Source: Flavipsychrobacter stenotrophus
GTDB lineage: Bacteria > Bacteroidota > Bacteroidia > Chitinophagales > Chitinophagaceae
Length of the DNA stretch: 64,000 bases
Reading direction: 5' to 3'
NCBI RefSeq assembly: GCF_002954265.1
Contig: NZ_PPSL01000001.1
Location: 62,001 to 126,000, forward strand
The translations under genes were made by a program, and so were the position numbers. Below are positions 62,200-64,000 of this stretch, in pieces; the first letter of the stretch is position 1; every line of letters begins with the position of its first letter. The notes below the pieces were generated by a model. The model was not told the DNA's origin. It saw only the letters and a list, made by a program, of their open reading frames with translations, and searched no databases.

Positions 62200-62284
62200 T
62201 TTCGCCCCTTCAGGGCTAGGATCACTTCATTTTTTAATACCCGGGGCTACACCCCGGGCTATTATATTTCGGTCTTTCAGACCT
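62200..62284. repeat. Cluster of GCCC/GGGC, CCCGGGG and GGTCT/AGACC palindromes
   Basis: TTTCGCCCCTTCAGGGCT at 62200-62217, CCCGGGG/CCCCGGG at 62240-62258, then GGTCT-TTC-AGACC at 62271-62283. The first element is the family seen at 53546-53632 and 14235-14254. Confidence 0.65.
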
Positions 62285-62349
62285 GTTTTATCACGTTTCG
62301 AACACTTGAAGTCACAGACTGACAACGGGCCTACTGAAATTTATCCAAT

Positions 62350-62525
62350 GCCCGATGGTTTTGAAAAAATAATCGGGCATGGGTTTGGTGTAATTGTTTG
62401 GTTATTAGTTGTTTAATGAATTTGGGTATGCCCGATCGTGCCCGATTTATAATTCCTTAGGGTGTGTTGTTACGTACTCAAAGAGGGCCGGTTTGATGTG
62501 TTGTCGGTCAGAGACCGACAACGGG
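62350..62525 (+). repeat. Imperfect long direct repeat, copy 2
   Basis: Begins GCCCGATGGTTTT, contains TGTTTGGTTATTAG, TATGCCCGATCGTGCCCGA and GATGTGTTGTCGGTCAGAGACC. It lies 389 nt downstream of copy 1 and is slightly shorter. Its last part holds a perfect 10-bp hairpin (62500-62509 with 62513-62522). Confidence 0.65.
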
Positions 62526-62959
62526 CGATCTTTATTTGATGTGGTTAGTGTTTGCGCAACTTCGCAAGCGGGACGCTTGCATGTGCCGGGACGAAGCGAG
62601 ACGCTTCGACCAGTATTGGACCAGTGTGCCCGGTGGTGCATGCTAGTTTTGTGATAGAGTCGATATGTCAAGGAGCTTACAGGCGTGGTGCCAATGTGGG
62701 TGCAATTTAGTGCAGGGATCTGTTTCGGGCAAATAAAGATATCAACAAAAGTAAAGGCGCAGCAGGCTGTAGTGTGCTGTGGGTAAGGGTTTGAGAGGGG
62801 TGATTTCTGTGGATATGTTTTTTAGTGGCAATGGTGTTACAAAATTCCATTTAATAGGTATTTTGCTACAAGTTTTAGGTCCTTTTTAGCACCCATATTA
62901 TCAGATTTTTTCGTATTTTTACTATGCACTAATTGCCCGGTCATACAAACCCGATAATC

Positions 62960-63226
62960 ATGTTAACTACGCATATAGCAACGGAGAAAGATGAAAAATA
63001 CCTCATTACAATAAAGAGGTTGAGGGCGGTTAATTTCAGTAAAAATCTTCCATTTCTTATCCTCTCAGATAAACTACCAGACGGTCAGGTGTATCGTGAA
63101 TTTGCTGACGGACATATTGAGCTGCAGGAGGTGTTTTCCACTGGTTCTACATTTCAATATAAGGTACTTAAAACGCTTCATGCATCAGAAGCTGACAAAG
63201 TAAGGAAGGCGTATGGATTACTCTAA
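62960..63226 (+). CDS. Putative antitoxin of a zeta-toxin-like module
   Basis: An 88-residue cytoplasmic protein. It has a basic, hydrophobic core (YLITIKRLRAVNFSKNLPFLILSDKLPDGQVYREFADGHIELQEVF) of the form seen in small proteins encoded upstream of zeta-type toxins in Bacteroidota, where a motif like NGLPFMIxSKxLP is typical. It overlaps the toxin gene by 14 nt (start of toxin at 63213, stop here at 63226), which fits co-expression. It does not resemble the classic epsilon antitoxin. The ATG at 62960 is preferred over one 27 nt upstream. Confidence 0.65.
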   Translation: MLTTHIATEKDEKYLITIKRLRAVNFSKNLPFLILSDKLPDGQVYREFADGHIELQEVFSTGSTFQYKVLKTLHASEADKVRKAYGLL

Positions 63227-63854
63227 GCCCACCTTGCTTGTTATTTCCGGGCCTAATGGTGCCGGTAAATCCACCCACATACAGACGATGCTACCAACAG
63301 CATTTCAAGGTATTGTGTCATTCGACAGGGATAATACAAGGGTAGAATTTGAACAAAAACTCATTGCTGAAGGTGTAAGCACTGATGAGCTTTTTTATAA
63401 AGCCACAGCAAAGATGGAAAGCAAATTGGTAGAAGCTATGAAATCTGCTATTCGTCAGAACAATCATTTTGTACTCGAAACACCTCTTTCTCATCCCGAT
63501 TACTGGGCCTACATTGATATGTTTACCAAGGCAGGATACCAGATCCAACTCAACTATCTGTGTTTAGATAAGGTTAGTGACTGTATTGCCAGAGTAGGAC
63601 AAAGAGTAATTGAAGGAGGGCACTATGTTGAACCCAAAACCATAAAAGGTGTTTACGAAAGGAACCTGGAGTATATTGATGAGTATAACAGTACGTTTAA
63701 GGTAATTGAACTTTATGATGGGATGACCATGCCAGCACTTCTTGCTGTTATCGAAGATGGTGCAATTACTTTTGCTTTAAAAACAGCCATGAAAAAGAAG
63801 TGGATCAAATCCGGATTGCCGTTGCTCGCACAAAAAATCAAAGATTTTCTCTGA
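63213..63854 (+). CDS. Zeta-toxin-family kinase
   Basis: A 213-residue P-loop kinase of the zeta toxin/AAA type. The Walker A motif is LVISGPNGAGKSTHIQTML (residues about 9-27), followed by FDRDNTRVEFEQK, FVLETPLSHPDYWAYIDMFTKAGYQIQLNYLCLDKVSDCIARVGQRVIEGGHYV and a C-terminal helix region. Zeta toxins phosphorylate UDP-N-acetylglucosamine and stop cell-wall synthesis; related proteins may do something else, so the substrate is inferred. Its start lies within the preceding small gene (14-nt overlap), as expected for a toxin-antitoxin pair. Confidence 0.82.
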   Translation: MDYSKPTLLVISGPNGAGKSTHIQTMLPTAFQGIVSFDRDNTRVEFEQKLIAEGVSTDELFYKATAKMESKLVEAMKSAIRQNNHFVLETPLSHPDYWAYIDMFTKAGYQIQLNYLCLDKVSDCIARVGQRVIEGGHYVEPKTIKGVYERNLEYIDEYNSTFKVIELYDGMTMPALLAVIEDGAITFALKTAMKKKWIKSGLPLLAQKIKDFL

Positions 63855-63928
63855 TTATTATAACTGTACTCCAAAAGTGCCTGCTCCTGACGATCGTTGA
63901 GTTATGTCTACAGCACATAGTTGATAAC

Positions 63929-64000
63929 CTATTGTTTAATTACTCTCGCTGTTGTCCTTGCTCCGTTATCATTACTGAATTGTAGCAGGTACACGCCAGG
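63929..64000 (-). CDS. C-terminal end of a T9SS-exported protein (continues beyond window)
   Basis: The last 23 codons of a minus-strand gene. Read leftward from the window edge the sequence is PGVYLLQF ... ARTTARVIKQ-stop, the usual end of a type A T9SS sorting domain ('GVYxLxL ... RxIK'). Everything else lies outside the window. Confidence 0.75.
   Translation of the reverse strand, partial: PGVYLLQFSNDNGARTTARVIKQ

Larger units (their letters stand above)
61931..62959. other. About 1 kb gene-free region made of intergenic repeats
   Basis: No convincing coding frame was found. The region is a mosaic: a terminator-like hairpin with GCCCGATTAT/ATAATCGGGC (61961-61990), a duplicated block of about 180-190 nt (61961-62150 and 62350-62525), GCCC/GGGC palindromes (62200-62284), a GTTGTCGGTC hairpin at 62500-62522, and two small hairpins at 62564-62580 and 62592-62608. 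It separates the metal-sensor genes from the toxin module. Confidence 0.7.

Noticed and set aside
53546-62284. CRISPR-like array among the regular palindromes
   Set aside because: Copies are few, far apart, not evenly spaced and lack spacers and cas genes; they are ordinary intergenic palindromes.
62409-62654. 81-codon plus-strand frame in the repeat mosaic
   Set aside because: It is built from hairpin and repeat sequence, has no recognisable domain and no leader.

Overview
The window is a 64 kb piece of a Bacteroidota chromosome, most likely from the Chitinophagia/Chitinophagaceae or a close relative. The reasons are several exported proteins with a C-terminal type IX secretion (T9SS) sorting domain, a TonB-dependent receptor with a carboxypeptidase-like N-terminus, two-component proteins built on Reg_prop/Y_Y_Y domains, the LptE-TPR-SecG gene order, and intergenic palindromes of the kind common in this phylum. 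No phage, plasmid, insertion sequence or CRISPR array was seen.

Layout. 1-2.1 kb: the end of a histidine kinase and two secreted proteins of unknown function. 2.3-5.7 kb (minus strand): a metal-handling cluster with an MbnP-like lipoprotein, a YHS-domain lipoprotein, a small lipoprotein, an outer-membrane 'CDVCGC' beta-barrel and a Cys-rich exported protein. 5.8-12.3 kb: signalling genes, several damaged: a PAS protein with an H-box but no ATPase domain, an XRE regulator beside a DUF2975 gene with an in-frame amber codon, and a large Reg_prop/Y_Y_Y histidine kinase broken by a frameshift and an amber codon. 12.4-19.4 kb: small VOC, RibD-like and DUF1801 proteins, and two NHL-repeat T9SS proteins. 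19.4-27.2 kb: tRNA-Arg(UCU), a conserved secreted protein, and a complete tripartite RND efflux operon.

27.3-36.4 kb: mostly housekeeping and catabolism: CoA-binding protein, CCG-domain Fe-S protein, L,D-transpeptidase, DUF2520 protein, PlsC-type acyltransferase, uracil-DNA glycosylase, FAH-family hydrolase, thioesterase, GNAT protein, an ACMSD-like decarboxylase and P5C dehydrogenase. 37.1-47.1 kb: one 10 kb gene for a 3,341-residue T9SS surface protein with two duplicated beta-helix modules. 47.3-56.9 kb: core genes queA, nadE, lptE, a TPR gene, secG, argS and a phosphopantetheinyl transferase, with a frameshifted di-heme cytochrome among them. 56.9-61.9 kb: a LUD-domain protein, then a TonB receptor locus divergent from a membrane protein/CnrX-like metal sensor pair. 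61.9-64.0 kb: a 1 kb gene-free mosaic of repeats, a zeta-toxin module and the end of another T9SS protein.

The main themes are metal and xenobiotic handling at the cell envelope, T9SS surface display and core metabolism. Points that stand out: three genes broken by four lesions, one of them at a perfect inverted repeat that the lesion probably created; a family of 34-nt perfect hairpins in intergenic regions; an MbnP-like cluster with no visible MbnH partner; and a toxin-antitoxin pair behind a repeat mosaic. All functional assignments come from reading motifs by eye; no database search was run.
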